Below are positions 1 to 9,977 of a DNA stretch of 64,000 nucleotides, one piece after another. The notes beneath the pieces were generated by a model, which was given only the letters and a program-made list of their open reading frames with translations, searched no databases and was not told where the DNA came from. How positions within the stretch are numbered: position 1 is the first letter of the stretch; every line of letters begins with the position of its first letter. A program made the translations under genes and the position numbers. Source of the DNA: Novilysobacter antarcticus (GTDB taxonomy: Bacteria; Pseudomonadota; Gammaproteobacteria; Xanthomonadales; Xanthomonadaceae); contig NZ_JAIEUJ010000001.1 of assembly GCF_019802285.1 (NCBI RefSeq), positions 434,001-498,000 on the forward strand, written 5' to 3'.

Positions 1-2
1 CG

Positions 3-248
3 GGCCGACCCTATTTCGTATTCGAAGGTGATTTCCAGCGAGAGATGATCGGCGACATGCCGACCGAACTGGTGCCGCATTTCTTCCGCTCCCTGTGCGA
101 AGGCGGCGGGATCAACCTCAACCTGTCGGTCAAGGGCGACAACGACCACCACAAAGTCGAGGCCAGCTTCAAGGCGCTGGCGCGCACGCTGCGCCAGGCG
201 ATTCGCCGCGAGGGCCGCGAACTGCCGAGCACCAAGGGCCGACTGTGA
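3..248 (+). CDS. hisB: Imidazoleglycerol-phosphate dehydratase, C-terminal part (HisB, partial)
   Basis: Only the last 81 codons are in the window; the gene begins off the left edge. Visible residues include [15 protein letters not shown] and a later [14 protein letters not shown] stretch, which is the metal-binding HHxxE region of the dehydratase domain, followed by the family's usual short basic tail. The enzyme dehydrates imidazole-glycerol phosphate to imidazole-acetol phosphate in the cytoplasm. In gammaproteobacteria hisB is often fused to an N-terminal histidinol-phosphatase domain, but that part would lie outside the window and cannot be judged. The stop codon overlaps the GTG start of hisH (GTGA), so the two are translationally coupled in the his operon. 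Confidence 0.95.
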   Translation, partial: GRPYFVFEGDFQREMIGDMPTELVPHFFRSLCEGGGINLNLSVKGDNDHHKVEASFKALARTLRQAIRREGRELPSTKGRL

Positions 249-862
249 GCGCGACGGTTCTGGTCGATGCGGGTGGCGCCAACCTGGGGTCGGTGCGTTA
301 CGCGCTCGAACGGCTGGGCGCGGACCTGCGGGTCAGCCGCGATGCGGCGGAAATTGCCGCCGCGAGCCGGGTGATCCTGCCCGGTGTCGGTGCCGCGGCG
401 TCGGGCATGGCGCTGCTTCGCGAGCGTGATCTCCTCAAGGTATTGCGCGAGCTGACGCAGCCGCTGCTGGGCATCTGCCTGGGCATGCAGCTGCTTTACG
501 AGGGCTCCGAGGAGGGCGGCGTCGAGTGCCTCGGGCTGATTCCGGGCACCGTGCGCAAGCTGACCGCGTCACCTGCCCGCGACGGCAAGCCCGCCATCCG
601 GGTGCCGCACATGGGCTGGAACACCCTTCAACTGCGCCAATCTGATCCGCTTCTGGCGGGCATCGGTGACGGCGCGCATGTGTATTTCGTCCACAGCTAC
701 GCTGCACCTGTTGATGAGCGGACCCTGGCCTCCTGCCAGCACGGCAGCCCCTTCGCCGCTGTGGTACGCAGCGGCAACCGCTACGGGGCGCAGTTTCATC
801 CCGAGCGCTCGTCGACGGTGGGCATGCGCCTGCTGACCAATTTCCTCAAGATTCCTGCGTGA
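245..862 (+). CDS. hisH: Imidazole glycerol phosphate synthase, glutamine amidotransferase subunit HisH
   Basis: A class I glutamine amidotransferase of 205 residues. It hydrolyses glutamine and passes ammonia to HisF for imidazole ring closure. The catalytic Cys sits in [17 protein letters not shown] and the His/Glu pair in AQFHPERSS near the C-terminus; the oxyanion segment PGVGA is also present. The GTG start at 245 was chosen because the homologous N-terminus ([13 protein letters not shown]) follows at once and the start overlaps the hisB stop. The reading frame is open further upstream, but that part is out of frame with hisB and looks non-coding. Length is normal for the family. Confidence 0.96.
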   Translation: MSATVLVDAGGANLGSVRYALERLGADLRVSRDAAEIAAASRVILPGVGAAASGMALLRERDLLKVLRELTQPLLGICLGMQLLYEGSEEGGVECLGLIPGTVRKLTASPARDGKPAIRVPHMGWNTLQLRQSDPLLAGIGDGAHVYFVHSYAAPVDERTLASCQHGSPFAAVVRSGNRYGAQFHPERSSTVGMRLLTNFLKIPA

Positions 863-938
863 GTGTGTGCGTGCCTTCTGTGGGCATCGTCGCTGCAGCT
901 CACCGTTGCTGATATCCACGATTTCCGGAGTTGATTCC

Positions 939-1742
939 ATGCCTTCGCCCGATCCCCGTCCTTCAGCCGACCGCGCCATGACCCGGCCCGGCGCGGACGC
1001 CTTCGTCGTCTATCCCGCCATTGACGTGCGCAACTGCCGTGTGGTCCGTCTGCAACAAGGCGATTACGACCGCGAAACCCGCTATCCCGACCAGCCCGCA
1101 ATCGTTGCCGCGCGCTATTCCGGGGCCGCGGCGACCTGGCTGCATCTGGTCGATCTCGACGCGGCGCGCGCCGGTGGCTACACCCTGCAGCCGCTGTTGC
1201 GCGAGCTGAAGCGGACCACGAACCTGCAGATCCAGACCGGTGGCGGCGTCCGCGCCGAGTCGGATGTCGAGGCGATCCTGGAGGCTGGCGCCGACCGTGT
1301 CGTGGTGGGTTCATTGGCCGTGCGCGAACCGGAACTGGTGATCCGCTGGATCCACCGCTTCGGCAGCGAGCGCATCACCGTGGCGTTGGATGCACGCCAG
1401 GACGAAGCAGGGCGCTGGCAGTTGCCGACCGCCGGCTGGACCCAAGCCAGCGATGTGTCGCTGGAATCATTGCTGTCGCGCTACGCCGGCGAAGGCCTGC
1501 GCCACCTGCTGTGCACCGACATCGCCCGTGACGGGATGATGGCCGGCCCCAACCTGGACTTCTATCGCCATCTGCTCGCGCTGGCACCGGACATGCAGTT
1601 GCAGGCTTCCGGCGGTGTGCGCGACACCGCCGACATCGTTGCCGCGCGCGACGCTGGCTGCAGCGGTGCGATCCTGGGCAAGGCGTTGCTGGACGGTCGG
1701 CTCGACCTGACCGCAGCACTGGCCGAGGAACGCCCGTGCTGA
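939..1742 (+). CDS. hisA: Phosphoribosylformimino-5-aminoimidazole carboxamide ribotide isomerase HisA
   Basis: A (beta/alpha)8-barrel isomerase that converts ProFAR to PRFAR in histidine synthesis. Seen here: [19 protein letters not shown] at the N-terminus with the first catalytic Asp, GGGVR and GSLAV phosphate-binding loops, [13 protein letters not shown] with the second catalytic Asp, and ASGGVRD. The ATG at 939 was chosen because GGAG lies 8 nt upstream. It gives about 25 residues before the conserved barrel start, longer than typical, so the in-frame ATG at 978 is an alternative. A 76-nt gap separates it from hisH, while the 3' end overlaps hisF. Confidence 0.95.
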   Translation: MPSPDPRPSADRAMTRPGADAFVVYPAIDVRNCRVVRLQQGDYDRETRYPDQPAIVAARYSGAAATWLHLVDLDAARAGGYTLQPLLRELKRTTNLQIQTGGGVRAESDVEAILEAGADRVVVGSLAVREPELVIRWIHRFGSERITVALDARQDEAGRWQLPTAGWTQASDVSLESLLSRYAGEGLRHLLCTDIARDGMMAGPNLDFYRHLLALAPDMQLQASGGVRDTADIVAARDAGCSGAILGKALLDGRLDLTAALAEERPC

Positions 1743-2515
1743 GCCGGCGCATCATTCCCTGCCTTGACGTCTCCGACGGCCGGGTGGTCAAAGGCGTGCA
1801 ATTCCGCGGCCACGTCGATGTCGGCGATATCGTCGAGCTCGCCATGCGCTACCGCGACGCCGGGGCGGATGAGCTGGTGTTCTACGACATCACCGCCAGT
1901 CCGCAAGGACGGCACGTGGACAAGGAGTGGGTCGAGCGCATCGCGCGGGTCATCGATATCCCGTTCTGCGTCGCCGGTGGCATCCGCAGCGTGGCTGACG
2001 CGCGCGAGGTGCTGCACGCCGGCGCGGACAAGATCTCGATCAACACCCCGGCCCTGCAGCGGCCCGAACTTGTGGCCGAGCTGGCCGATGCATTCGGGGT
2101 CCAATGCGTGGTGGTCGGCGTGGACAGCCTTCGCGATGAGGACGGCCAGTGGCGTGTGCGCCAGTTCACCGGCGATGTGGAACGCACCCAAGCGCTGGCG
2201 AAGACCACCCTGGAATGGGTCGCACAGGTACAGGACCTGGGTGCGGGAGAGATCGTGCTCAACTGCATGGGCAGCGACGGCGTACGAGAGGGCTATGACA
2301 TCGAACAGTTGCAGCGCGTGCGCGAAGTCTGTGCGGTGCCACTGATCGCGTCCGGCGGCGCCGGGGCCAGGGAGCACTTCCTCGATCTGTTCCGTCGCGT
2401 GGATGTTGACGGCGCGCTTGCCGCCAGCGTGTTCCACTCCGGTGCCATCGCCATTCCCCAACTCAAGCAGTACCTGCACGCGCAGGGCATCGAGGTGCGT
2501 CATGCCGTTTCCTGA
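1736..2515 (+). CDS. hisF: Imidazole glycerol phosphate synthase, cyclase subunit HisF
   Basis: The 259-residue cyclase partner of HisH, closing the imidazole ring and releasing AICAR. The protein opens with [20 protein letters not shown], carrying the catalytic Asp, and has [35 protein letters not shown] (second catalytic Asp) and ASGGAGA loops, all characteristic of HisF. It starts with GTG inside the end of hisA (overlap GTGCTGA), which indicates translational coupling. The length matches the family exactly. Confidence 0.97.
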   Translation: MLSRRIIPCLDVSDGRVVKGVQFRGHVDVGDIVELAMRYRDAGADELVFYDITASPQGRHVDKEWVERIARVIDIPFCVAGGIRSVADAREVLHAGADKISINTPALQRPELVAELADAFGVQCVVVGVDSLRDEDGQWRVRQFTGDVERTQALAKTTLEWVAQVQDLGAGEIVLNCMGSDGVREGYDIEQLQRVREVCAVPLIASGGAGAREHFLDLFRRVDVDGALAASVFHSGAIAIPQLKQYLHAQGIEVRHAVS

Positions 2516-3110
2516 TCCCGAATCGCTCGCCTGGGACGCCGCCAGCGGTTTGTTGCCAGCGATCGTGCAGGACGCCGACACGCTGCGGGTGTTGATGCTG
2601 GGCTACATGGATCGCGCGGCGCTGCAGACCACCCGCGAGACCGGCAAGGTCAGCTTTTACAGCCGCAGCCGTCAGCAGGCGTGGACCAAGGGCGAGACCT
2701 CGGGCAATTTCCTCACCCTGGTCTCGATGCAGGCCGATTGCGACGATGACACCCTGCTGGTGCTGGCGCGTCCGCAGGGGCCGACCTGCCATCTGGACCG
2801 CACCAGTTGTTTCGCCGATGCGCCCGGCAGCTTCCTCGCCGAGCTCGACCAGCTCGTCCAGAGGCGCGACCTTGAGCGCCCCGCGGGGAGTTACACGACC
2901 AGCCTGTTTGAAGGCGGCATCCGGCGGATCGCGCAGAAAGTCGGCGAGGAGGGCGTGGAGACGGCGCTGGCCGCGGTAGCCGAGGGCGACGATGCGCTTT
3001 CGGGTGAGGCGGCCGACCTGATCTTCCATCTGCTGGTGTTGCTGCGCGCGCGAGGTCTCTCTCTGGAAGCTGCACTGAGCGTTCTGCGCGAGCGCCACCG
3101 CACCGATTGA
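2502..3110 (+). CDS. hisI: Bifunctional phosphoribosyl-AMP cyclohydrolase / phosphoribosyl-ATP pyrophosphatase HisIE
   Basis: A fused two-domain enzyme of 202 residues catalysing steps two and three of histidine synthesis. The N-terminal cyclohydrolase domain shows [28 protein letters not shown] and the metal-binding DCDDDTLL and GPTCH. The C-terminal pyrophosphatase domain has [21 protein letters not shown] and the helix [17 protein letters not shown] with acidic metal ligands. The ATG at 2502 overlaps the last codons of hisF; the open frame upstream of it is not conserved sequence. It is the last gene of the his operon here. Confidence 0.96.
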   Translation: MPFPDPESLAWDAASGLLPAIVQDADTLRVLMLGYMDRAALQTTRETGKVSFYSRSRQQAWTKGETSGNFLTLVSMQADCDDDTLLVLARPQGPTCHLDRTSCFADAPGSFLAELDQLVQRRDLERPAGSYTTSLFEGGIRRIAQKVGEEGVETALAAVAEGDDALSGEAADLIFHLLVLLRARGLSLEAALSVLRERHRTD

Positions 3111-3184
3111 TCGCGTCGATGGGTTCGCGTCGCCGGCGCCGCTGCTAGGCTTCCCTTCCTGTCTCTGCAACGGAACGGCCCGGC

Positions 3185-4867
3185 ATGTGTGCACCCCTCC
3201 CAACGTCAGCCTGTTCGCCCCGTCCGGACGCGACGGTCAGTCGGCCTGCGTTCGTGGCTCTGGCTCTGGCTGCGGCGCTGGCATGCTCGTGGCTGCTGCC
3301 AACCGCCCAAGTGGCAGCAGCGACCCAGAGCAACGCGGAGTTCTCCGGCGTGGTGTACGCCGACACCAACGAAAACGGCCGGCGAGACCCGGGTGAGCCC
3401 GGCGTGTCCGGGGTCAAGCTCTCCAACGGCCGCGACATCGTCCTCAGCGACGCCGATGGCAGCTACCGGATCCCCGTCCGTCCGGGCGACACGGTTTTCG
3501 CGGTCAAACCGGCGGACCGGGCGTTTGCCACCGGCGCTGACGGATTGCCTGCGTTCTGGCAGCACTACTTTCCCGCCGGCTCGCCCGCGCTGGAGTACGG
3601 CGGCATCCCCGCCGACAACCGGCTGAGCATGGACGTGGCGCTGCACGCCAGGAAGCCCCCGGCGGGCGATCTGGAGGTGCTGCTGATGGCCGACCCGCAG
3701 GTCAAATCGCTGGTTGACGTGGACTACCTCGACCGCGACATCCTCCACTCGATCCGCAAGGACGCCCCCGCGCAGCTCGGTCTGAGCCTGGGCGACATCG
3801 TTGATGACGACCTCTCGCTGTACCCGGCGATCAACGCACGCACCGCGGCCCTGGGTGTGCCCTGGCTGCACGCGCCGGGCAACCACGACATGGACCTGGA
3901 CGCCGCCTCCGACGCGGAATCCACGCTCACCTTCCGCCGGCATTTCGGCCCGGACACCTTGGCGTGGGAAGAGCAGGGCACGGCGATCGTCCTGCTGGAT
4001 GACGTCATCCACCTCCCGGGCGACGGCTACGTGGGTGGACTGCGTGAGGAACAGTTCGCCTTCCTCGAGTCCTACCTGCCCACGCTGGCTGATGACACGC
4101 GGCTGGTGGTGGGCGCGCACATCCCGTTTTTCAACACCGCGACCGCACCCGGGGCGGAGACCTTCCGCGTGGCCGATCGCCAGCGGCTGTTCCAGCTGCT
4201 GCAGCGCTTCGACAACGTGCTGTTGCTCAGTGGCCACACCCACGTCCAGCAGCACTTCCACCACGGTGCTGCGGAAGGCTGGAACGGGCGACATCCGCTG
4301 CACGAGTACAACGTCGGGGCGGCTTGCGGCGCATTCTGGTCCGGGGTCAAGGACGAGGCCGGCATCCCCGATGCGACGATGGCCGACGGCACGCCCAACG
4401 GTTACGCGCGGCTGAAGATCGGTCGGTCCGGCGACTACGCCCTGAGCTGGCATCCTGCGCGCCTGCCGGCGAACCAGGCCGAAATCACGGACGCCATGGC
4501 GCTGCACGCACCCCGGGTCCTGCGGCGCGGTGCCTATCCGGCCTGGGGTGTGTACGCCAACGTGTTCATGGGCATGGACCACAGCAAGGTCGAGTACCGC
4601 ATTGACGGTGGCGAATGGAAGCCGATGCGCAAGGTGGTGCAGGCCGATCCCCGACTGCTGGCCGAGAATGTCCGCGACGACGAGGCGGACATGCTGCGCG
4701 GCTTCGACCGCTCGCCCGAAGCCAAGCCCAGTCGCCACCTGTGGCGTGGGGCGCTGCCGACCGATCTGACCGCCGGCGAGCACGGCGTCGAGGTGCGCAC
4801 GACCGATCGCTGGATCGGCGAGCAGACAGCACGCACCACCTACCGGCTGCAGGACGCCTCGGAGTAA
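3185..4867 (+). CDS. Secreted calcineurin-like phosphoesterase with N-terminal SdrD-B-like domain
   Basis: A 560-residue protein with a signal peptide (hydrophobic run around residues 20-45 ending AQVAAA), so probably periplasmic or exported. Residues about 52-100 (VVYADTNENGRRDPGEPGVS and following) look like an SdrD-B/carboxypeptidase-regulatory beta-sandwich. The metallophosphoesterase core follows with DPQ, GDIVDD, PGNHDMD, GAHIPFF and SGHTH, the full set of dimetal ligands. A C-terminal beta-rich domain matches the calcineurin-like phosphoesterase C-terminal type. The substrate cannot be read from sequence. It stands alone, 75 nt after hisIE and convergent with mtnC. Confidence 0.88.
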   Translation: MCAPLPTSACSPRPDATVSRPAFVALALAAALACSWLLPTAQVAAATQSNAEFSGVVYADTNENGRRDPGEPGVSGVKLSNGRDIVLSDADGSYRIPVRPGDTVFAVKPADRAFATGADGLPAFWQHYFPAGSPALEYGGIPADNRLSMDVALHARKPPAGDLEVLLMADPQVKSLVDVDYLDRDILHSIRKDAPAQLGLSLGDIVDDDLSLYPAINARTAALGVPWLHAPGNHDMDLDAASDAESTLTFRRHFGPDTLAWEEQGTAIVLLDDVIHLPGDGYVGGLREEQFAFLESYLPTLADDTRLVVGAHIPFFNTATAPGAETFRVADRQRLFQLLQRFDNVLLLSGHTHVQQHFHHGAAEGWNGRHPLHEYNVGAACGAFWSGVKDEAGIPDATMADGTPNGYARLKIGRSGDYALSWHPARLPANQAEITDAMALHAPRVLRRGAYPAWGVYANVFMGMDHSKVEYRIDGGEWKPMRKVVQADPRLLAENVRDDEADMLRGFDRSPEAKPSRHLWRGALPTDLTAGEHGVEVRTTDRWIGEQTARTTYRLQDASE

Positions 4868-4951
4868 GCGCGAATCCGCAACGCGACGGAACGATCGTCA
4901 TCGGCCGCGGCAGGAAACGCCTGGCCGCACAAGCCGCAGCGGCCGTCGGCC

Positions 4952-5659
4952 TCACTTCACCGGGTGGATACCTTCGAAGGATTCCAGCCGGCGATGGCCG
5001 TTGGCAGCCTCGGTGTCGCGCGGCTGCGGATAGTCCTCCAGACGATCGATCAGTACCGTGTCCATGCCTGCCGTACGCGCGGCGTCCAGCTCGGCGACCA
5101 CGTCGGACAGGAACAGCACGCGCGCTGCCGGAACGTCTATCTCCGAGGCAATGCGGTCGTAGCTGCGGAAATCCCGCTTCGCACCGACTTCGGTATCGAA
5201 CCAGCCCGAGAAGAGCCCGGTCAGGTCGCCGGCATCGCTGTGGCCAAAAAACAGCCGTTGCGCCGTCACGCTGCCCGAGGAGTACACGTACAACGGGATT
5301 CCGTCCGCGTGCCAGCGCTGCAGCGCCTGCGCCGCATCGGGGTAGATGTGCGCGGTGAAGTCGCCGTTGCGGTAACCGTCGGCCCAGATCATTCCCTGCA
5401 GGGCCTTGAGCGCGGTGTGCTTGCGGTCCTCGTCGATCCAGCCCTGCATCACCTCGCCGATCATGGCGTCCTGGCACATGCCGCCCAGCTCGGTGGCGAC
5501 CAGATCCAGCCACTTGCGTACTGCCGGCTCATGCCCACGGACCTTGACGAAGGCGGGCAGGGCGCGGCGGGCAAACGGGAACAGCACCTCCTTGACGAAG
5601 GAGATGCTGCTGGTCGTGCCCTCGATATCGGTAAGGATCACCTGTGCAGGCTTGGTCAT
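4952..5659 (-). CDS. mtnC: Enolase-phosphatase E1 (MtnC)
   Basis: A HAD-superfamily enzyme of 235 residues. It enolises and dephosphorylates 2,3-diketo-5-methylthiopentyl-1-phosphate in the methionine salvage pathway. HAD motif I appears as [20 protein letters not shown], motif II as YVYSSGSV, and motif III/IV as [11 protein letters not shown] and [13 protein letters not shown]. The start MTKPAQV was chosen because it makes an ATGA overlap with the mtnD stop; the open frame runs further upstream but is mtnD in another frame. It is the last gene of the mtnB-mtnD-mtnC set. Confidence 0.96.
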   Translation of the reverse strand: MTKPAQVILTDIEGTTSSISFVKEVLFPFARRALPAFVKVRGHEPAVRKWLDLVATELGGMCQDAMIGEVMQGWIDEDRKHTALKALQGMIWADGYRNGDFTAHIYPDAAQALQRWHADGIPLYVYSSGSVTAQRLFFGHSDAGDLTGLFSGWFDTEVGAKRDFRSYDRIASEIDVPAARVLFLSDVVAELDAARTAGMDTVLIDRLEDYPQPRDTEAANGHRRLESFEGIHPVK

Positions 5660-6213
5660 GGCGACTCGGCCGGTTCGTGGCGCGGAAAGCGCGTGGCGAT
5701 GTCGGTGCCGGTGAAATGGCCGATCCAGCCGTCGGGCTGCTTGAAAAAGCGGATGGCGACGAAGTCCGGCTCCGCGCCCATGTCGAACCAGTGCGGCGTG
5801 CCGTCGGGCACCGAGATCAGGTCGCCCTTTTCGCACAGCACCTCGTACACCTTGTCATCCACATGCAGGGTAAACAGCCCGGAGCCGGCGACGAAGAACC
5901 GCACCTCGTCCTCCTTGTGGAAGTGCTCGTCCAGGAACGTCTTGCGGATTTCGGCGCGCTTGGGGTTGTCCGGCCCAACGCTGGCGACATCGACGCTCTG
6001 GAAACCGTGCTCCGCGACGAGGCGGTCGATGTCCGTCTTATAAGCGGCGAGGATCTTCTCGGGAGCGTCGCCGCCGCTGATCCGGTCGTTGGTTTCCCAG
6101 CGCTCGAATGTCACCCCGATGGCAGCCAGCTCGCGCGCAATCGCGGCGTGCTCGCTGATGGTTGACACCGCGTTGGCGGGGTCGAGGTCGGAAAAAATAC
6201 GCAGTCGGCTCAT
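5656..6213 (-). CDS. mtnD: Acireductone dioxygenase (MtnD)
   Basis: A cupin metalloenzyme of 185 residues that oxidises acireductone to the keto acid precursor of methionine plus formate (Fe form). The metal-binding signature [18 protein letters not shown] gives the HxHxxxxE ligands, and the fourth ligand His is in GTPHWFDMG. The start MSRLRIF lies in an ATGA overlap with the mtnB stop at 6210-6213. It ends in an ATGA overlap with mtnC, so mtnB-mtnD-mtnC are tightly coupled. Confidence 0.96.
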   Translation of the reverse strand: MSRLRIFSDLDPANAVSTISEHAAIARELAAIGVTFERWETNDRISGGDAPEKILAAYKTDIDRLVAEHGFQSVDVASVGPDNPKRAEIRKTFLDEHFHKEDEVRFFVAGSGLFTLHVDDKVYEVLCEKGDLISVPDGTPHWFDMGAEPDFVAIRFFKQPDGWIGHFTGTDIATRFPRHEPAESP

Positions 6214-6845
6214 CGTTGCAGCTTCCTCAGTTCCAGTTCGCATCCCAGCAGGAAATCGAACGCCTCCAGATGGCGGCGCGCCTCGGCCATGTCGCGGCCC
6301 CACGCATACAGGCCGTGGCCGTCGATCAGGTAGCCCCACATCGACTGCCGGTCCAGCAGCGCATCCACCTGGTCGGCGAGGGTGGGCATGTGCTGGCTGT
6401 TGGGCAGCACGGGCAGCTCGATCGCGGCTTCGTGGGTGGTGTTGCCGTGGAAGGCCTTGAGCATCTCATACCCCTCCAGCCGCACCTTGCCAGCCGGGGC
6501 ATACAGGCGCGAGGCGACGGTCTGGTTCTGCGAGTGCGTATGCAGCACGCAACCGACCTCGGAAAAGCGGCGGTACAGGCGGGTGTGCAGCAGCGTCTCG
6601 GCCGAGGAGCGACGCTCGGTCGCCACTGCGTTGCCCTCCAGATCGACCACCATGATCCCGTCGGCGGTCAGTTGACCCTTGTTGCCACCGGACACGGTGA
6701 TGGCTACATGGTGCGCATCCAGACGCTGGGAGAAGTTGCTGCTGGTGGCCGGGGTCCACCCGGCCGAGGCTATCTCGCGAACGTTTCGCGCCAGCTCATC
6801 GGCGCGCGCGGCAAACAGCTGCGGATCGTAGGGGTGTGGCTTCAT
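6210..6845 (-). CDS. mtnB: Methylthioribulose-1-phosphate dehydratase (MtnB)
   Basis: A class II aldolase-fold zinc enzyme of 211 residues, dehydrating 5-methylthioribulose-1-phosphate in methionine salvage. Visible signatures are [30 protein letters not shown] (zinc-binding HxH) and [11 protein letters not shown] (third His). The length is typical of the proteobacterial enzyme. It is the first mtn gene of the block and lies 51 nt downstream of a transporter gene on the same strand. mtnA (isomerase) and mtnK/mtnP are not in the window. Confidence 0.96.
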   Translation of the reverse strand: MKPHPYDPQLFAARADELARNVREIASAGWTPATSSNFSQRLDAHHVAITVSGGNKGQLTADGIMVVDLEGNAVATERRSSAETLLHTRLYRRFSEVGCVLHTHSQNQTVASRLYAPAGKVRLEGYEMLKAFHGNTTHEAAIELPVLPNSQHMPTLADQVDALLDRQSMWGYLIDGHGLYAWGRDMAEARRHLEAFDFLLGCELELRKLQR

Positions 6846-6896
6846 CCCGCCAGTTTATCGGATGCCCGCGGCCGCGGCGCCCGCTTGTCCCCCGCC

Positions 6897-8249
6897 TCAG
6901 AGCACCACGTTCAGAAGCACCATCAGCACCAGCAGGGGCGCCACGATCCGCACCACCCAGCGCCATGTGGTGAACACCGCCGGCGAAATGCCTGCGAGCT
7001 GCTCGCGCAGCACCGTCTCCTTGAGCGCCCAACCGGCGAACAACGCGATCAACAGGCCGCCCAGCGGCAGCATGATGTCGTTGGCGACCAGCTCGATCAG
7101 GCCCATCAGGTCGCGGTCGAGCATGCGCACGTGCGACCAGATGTTGAACGAGAACACCGTGGCCAGACCGATCAGCCAGCACAGTCCGGCGACCATCAGC
7201 GAGCCGCGCTTGCGCGCAATCCCGCGGCGCTCGACCAGGAACGCGGTCGCCGGCTCGAGCAGCGAGATCGACGAGGTCCAGGCCGCCACGAACAGCAGAC
7301 CGAAGAACATCAGCCCGTAGATGACGCCGCCTGTCATCACATCGAAGGCCAGTGGAAGGGAAGTGAAGATCAGGCCGGGGCCGCCGCCGTGCGGGTCAAT
7401 GCCGAAGCCGATCACGATCGGGAAGATAGCCAGTCCCGCCAGCAACGCGATCGCGGTATCCGCCAAGGCCACGATGGCGCCGGTCTTGGGGATCGAGATG
7501 TCTTTGGGCAGGTATGCGCCGTAGGTCATCATCGTGCACATGCCCAGGCTCAGCGAGAAGAACGCCTGGCCCATCGCCGACATCATCATGCCGGCGTTGA
7601 CCTTGGAGAAGTCCGGCTCGAACAGGAAGCTCGCCGCCTTGCCCAGGTGGCCGGTGGTGGCGCCATAGGCCACCAGCGCCAGCAGGGTCAGCAGCAGCGC
7701 TGGCATCAGGAAGCGCACCGCGCGCTCAAGGCCCTTCTCCACGCCCAACCCGACCACGCCCACGGTCAGGCCCATGAACACGGCATGCCATCCAGCCAGC
7801 TCCCACGGGTTTGCCAACAGGTCGGAGAAGGTCGCGGCCGGGTCGGTGATGTGGGCACCGCCGAAGGCCTGCATCAGGTACAACCAGCTGTAGTGCAGCG
7901 TCCAGCCGCCGACCACGCTGTAGAAGCTCAGGATCAGGATGCCGGCAACGATGCCGATCCAGCCGATGCTGATCCAGCCCTTGGCGGCACCGGTTTCCCT
8001 AGTCAGCGCCGCGAGGGTGGTGATCGGGCTGCGCCGGCCGTGGCGGCCGATCAGGATCTCGGCGATCAGGATGGGCAGCCCCACCAGGGCGATGCACATC
8101 AGGTACACCAGCACGAACGCGCCGCCGCCGTTGTCGGAGGCCAGGTAGGGGAACCGCCAGATATTGCCCAGACCGACAGCCGAGCCGGTGGCCGCGAGGA
8201 TAAACGCGGTTCGCGAGGACCACATGCCGTGGATCGAGGTCTTTTCCAT
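6897..8249 (-). CDS. Sodium-dependent transporter of the neurotransmitter:sodium symporter family
   Basis: A 450-residue multi-spanning inner-membrane protein. The N-terminus carries the NSS signature: TAFILAATGSAVGLGNIWRF, with the unwound TM1 and sodium-site residues, followed by about ten further hydrophobic helices. Bacterial members carry amino acids such as Trp, Leu, Ala or Met. It lies 26 nt downstream of an NhaC-family gene and 51 nt upstream of mtnB on the same strand. Since an NSS member (MetP) is a known methionine importer in Corynebacterium, methionine or a methylthio compound is a reasonable guess for the substrate, but that is inference from context only. Confidence 0.9.
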   Translation of the reverse strand: MEKTSIHGMWSSRTAFILAATGSAVGLGNIWRFPYLASDNGGGAFVLVYLMCIALVGLPILIAEILIGRHGRRSPITTLAALTRETGAAKGWISIGWIGIVAGILILSFYSVVGGWTLHYSWLYLMQAFGGAHITDPAATFSDLLANPWELAGWHAVFMGLTVGVVGLGVEKGLERAVRFLMPALLLTLLALVAYGATTGHLGKAASFLFEPDFSKVNAGMMMSAMGQAFFSLSLGMCTMMTYGAYLPKDISIPKTGAIVALADTAIALLAGLAIFPIVIGFGIDPHGGGPGLIFTSLPLAFDVMTGGVIYGLMFFGLLFVAAWTSSISLLEPATAFLVERRGIARKRGSLMVAGLCWLIGLATVFSFNIWSHVRMLDRDLMGLIELVANDIMLPLGGLLIALFAGWALKETVLREQLAGISPAVFTTWRWVVRIVAPLLVLMVLLNVVL

Positions 8250-8275
8250 TCAAGCAGTACCTTGTTGGGGAGCGT

Positions 8276-9760
8276 TTAGCGGGCCGGCGAAGGAGCAGGC
8301 GCAGGGCCTGCGGCACGCGGCAGCATCAGGATCTTGAAGCCCGCGTAAGCGGAGACGACCGCAACCAGCGGGCCGACGAGGTTGAAGAACGCGTAGGGAA
8401 GGTAGTCCATCGTCGCCACGCCCAGGGTGGCCGCCATGTAGGCGCCACAGGTGTTCCATGGCACCAGCGGCGAGGTGATGGTGCCGCCGTCCTCCAGCGC
8501 GCGTGACAGATTGACCGGGGCGAGGCCGCGCCGCTTGTATTCCGGGGCGAACAGTCGACCGGTGAGTACGATCGCCATGTACTGGTCGGCGGCGACGATA
8601 TTCGCGCCGATGGCCGTTGCCAGGGTGGCTGCAATCAGCGACCCCGCCGACCTGGCCGCCTTGAGCACGCTGCGGATCATCCGCTCCAGCAGTCCGGCCC
8701 GTTCCATGACGGCACCGAAACCCATCGCGCAGATGATCAGCCAGATCGTGTTGAGCATGCTGATCATGCCGCCGCGGCTGAGCAGGTCATCCACCGGGCC
8801 CACGCCGGTCTGGCCGTGGTAGCCGTCGAACATCGCCGTCCAGGCACCGGCCAGCAGCGCCATCGGCCGTGACAGGGCCTCGTTGTCGGCCAGCTGCAAC
8901 ACCACGTCGGGCTGGAAGATCACCGCGAACACCGCGCCCAGCAGGGCGCCGATCAGGATCGACGGGTACGCCGGGAAGCCGCTGATGGCCAGGGCGAACA
9001 CCACCACCATCGGAATCAGCAGGTGCGCACCAAGTGCGAACTGCTCACCCAGGACCTGTGGCAGATCGCCGAAGGCCTGTTCTGTGGCCAGCTCGCGGGC
9101 CTCGCCCAGGCCGATCACGGTGAACAGGAGCAGGGCGATGACGATGCTCGGCACGGTCGTCCACAGCATGTGGCGGATATGCGAGAACAACTCGCTGCCC
9201 GCGGCGGCCGGAGCGATGTTGGTGGTGTCCGACAGCGGCGAGATCTTGTCGCCGAAATAACCGCCGGAGATCACCGCACCCGCCGTGACCGCCGGTGACA
9301 TTTCCAGGCCATGGGCGACACCGATCAGGGCAACACCGAGGGTTCCGGCCACTGTCCACGAGCTGCCGATCACCAGTCCCACGATGGCGCAGATCAGGCA
9401 CGCGGCGGGATAGAAATACGAGGGATGGAGCAGCTTCAGGCCGTACACGATCATCGTCGGCACGGTGCCGCTGAGGATCCAGGTGCCGATCAGCGCGCCC
9501 ACCGCCAGCAGGATGAAGATCGGTCCGATTGCCAGCGAGATGCCGTGGACCATGCCTTCCTGGATGTCGTCCCACTTCAGCCCGTTGCGGATGCCGATGA
9601 TCGCGGCGACACCGCCGGCCAGCATCAGTGATACCTGGTTGGCGCCCGAAGAGGCGTTGTCGGAGAACAGGTAAACGCCAGTCGCCAGGGCAATGGCGAG
9701 ACACAGCAGGGGCAACAGGGCCTGGAGCAGCGATGGCTGGCGAACCGGTCTTGCGCTCAT
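8276..9760 (-). CDS. nhaC: NhaC-family Na+/H+ antiporter-like transporter
   Basis: A 494-residue polytopic membrane protein with at least ten hydrophobic segments. Conserved NhaC-type segments include GGYFGDKISPLSDTTNIAP, GALIGTWILSGTVPTMIVYG and ALEDGGTITSPLVPWNTCGA. NhaC members were described as Na+/H+ or malate/lactate antiporters, and one branch (MetT) was predicted by comparative genomics to carry methionine. The start at 9760 is an ATG right after the open frame begins. It is the first gene of the minus-strand run nhaC-NSS-mtnB-mtnD-mtnC, and the 217-nt divergent region to the NUDIX gene must hold the promoter. Confidence 0.9.
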   Translation of the reverse strand: MSARPVRQPSLLQALLPLLCLAIALATGVYLFSDNASSGANQVSLMLAGGVAAIIGIRNGLKWDDIQEGMVHGISLAIGPIFILLAVGALIGTWILSGTVPTMIVYGLKLLHPSYFYPAACLICAIVGLVIGSSWTVAGTLGVALIGVAHGLEMSPAVTAGAVISGGYFGDKISPLSDTTNIAPAAAGSELFSHIRHMLWTTVPSIVIALLLFTVIGLGEARELATEQAFGDLPQVLGEQFALGAHLLIPMVVVFALAISGFPAYPSILIGALLGAVFAVIFQPDVVLQLADNEALSRPMALLAGAWTAMFDGYHGQTGVGPVDDLLSRGGMISMLNTIWLIICAMGFGAVMERAGLLERMIRSVLKAARSAGSLIAATLATAIGANIVAADQYMAIVLTGRLFAPEYKRRGLAPVNLSRALEDGGTITSPLVPWNTCGAYMAATLGVATMDYLPYAFFNLVGPLVAVVSAYAGFKILMLPRAAGPAPAPSPAR

Positions 9761-9977
9761 GCAGCCGACCTGATCAACACGCGAGTCTTTGACATGGATT
9801 CCCCAACGGCTGTTCAGTAGCGACGGTGGCTGCGTTCTGTCACGTCGCGCGAGCAGCGTGCGGGCCAGTGGCGGATCACCTTACCCCAGTGGCGAAACGG
9901 GCGGCAAGCCGCGCTCGAAAGTGGACGCGACGGGCATACTCCCCCCTCCCGGGACCACCCTGCACGTACGCAAAGGT

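Noticed and set aside
6162-8279. A 705-codon open frame on the plus strand opposite the NSS transporter and mtnB
   Set aside because: It is antisense to clearly conserved genes; its His/Gln/Arg-rich translation is the usual by-product of high-GC codon bias and shows no domain.
9761-9977. Possible SAM or SAH riboswitch upstream of the nhaC-mtn run
   Set aside because: The leader shows none of the conserved helices or kink-turn sequence I would need for SAM-I, SAM-II or SAH classes; a covariance-model search would decide.
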